Below, one piece after another: positions 63,977 through 64,000 of a stretch of 64,000 bases of DNA. Origin of the DNA: Lysobacter antibioticus HS124. GTDB lineage: Bacteria; Pseudomonadota; Gammaproteobacteria; Xanthomonadales; Xanthomonadaceae. Within the stretch, counting starts at the first letter, position 1; every line of letters begins with the position of its first letter. A model generated the notes under the pieces. The model worked only from the letters and a program-made list of their open reading frames with translations. It made no database searches and had not been told where the DNA came from. Where the stretch lies: NCBI RefSeq assembly GCF_000336385.2, contig NZ_HG424513.1, forward strand, positions 56,731-120,730, written 5' to 3'. The position numbers and the translations under genes are program-made.

Positions 63977-64000
63977 CTTCACTCTCGCCGCGCTTTGTCC

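Overview
The window is chromosomal DNA from a high-GC gammaproteobacterium of the Xanthomonadaceae (Lysobacteraceae), most likely Lysobacter or a close relative. The evidence is the very high G+C content with strong third-position GC bias, the conserved orders queA-tgt-yajC-secD-secF and ftsY/rsmD-coaD-ferredoxin, and two intergenic repeat families typical of this family of bacteria: GTAGGAGCGGCG-type REP elements and GGGATTGGGGATT-type arrays. I see no transposase, integrase, phage gene or CRISPR array. This is mostly core genome with accessory patches.

Layout. 1-7 kb: the end of a GH97 alpha-glucosidase overlapping glucokinase, a DUF1275 membrane protein, then a TetR regulator with a large palindromic operator, translationally coupled to a rifampicin phosphotransferase/PEP-synthase-like three-domain enzyme. 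7-14 kb: a TraB/GumN protein, a Fur-box operon (DUF3649, PepSY, DUF3325) for iron uptake, dxs, and an unusual receiver-like/linker/winged-helix protein. 14.6-24 kb: HNH endonuclease, acyl-CoA dehydrogenase, small lipoproteins, tRNA-Phe with a clear promoter and terminator, a DUF11 secreted protein broken by a 10-bp tandem duplication, a possible leader-peptide/attenuator, and a GNAT acetyltransferase. 24-36 kb: yggX-mutY-AsmA-like-ftsY on the minus strand, diverging from rsmD-coaD; then a lipoprotein, YfhL-type ferredoxin, gamma-glutamyltransferase, an MBL-fold/TMEM43-like gene pair and upp.

36-48 kb: class-III aminotransferase and amidohydrolase divergent across an AT-rich palindromic region; a DesK/DesR-like two-component pair; queA-tgt-yajC-secD-secF (queuosine synthesis and Sec translocon). 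48-50.4 kb: a compact, overlapping arsenic operon (arsR, two different arsenate reductases, arsH) with no efflux pump beside it. 50.6-54 kb: methyltransferase, DEDD exonuclease, suhB, trmJ. 54-57.4 kb: a PhnD-like periplasmic binding protein translationally coupled to a GGDEF-EAL protein, followed by a tandemly duplicated REP cluster. 57.9-64 kb: ExoD, CNNM/CorC-type transporter, DUF47-pit phosphate uptake pair, a small acidic protein, an alkyltransferase-like (ATL) protein and a rhomboid protease.

Many pairs here share ATGA/GTGA stop-start overlaps (GH97-glk, tetR-PEP enzyme, MBL-TMEM43, kinase-regulator, arsR-arsC, arsC-arsH, PhnD-GGDEF/EAL, AsmA-mutY). These are the strongest sequence evidence for joint function. 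All functional calls come from reading motifs in the translated sequence; no database search was run.
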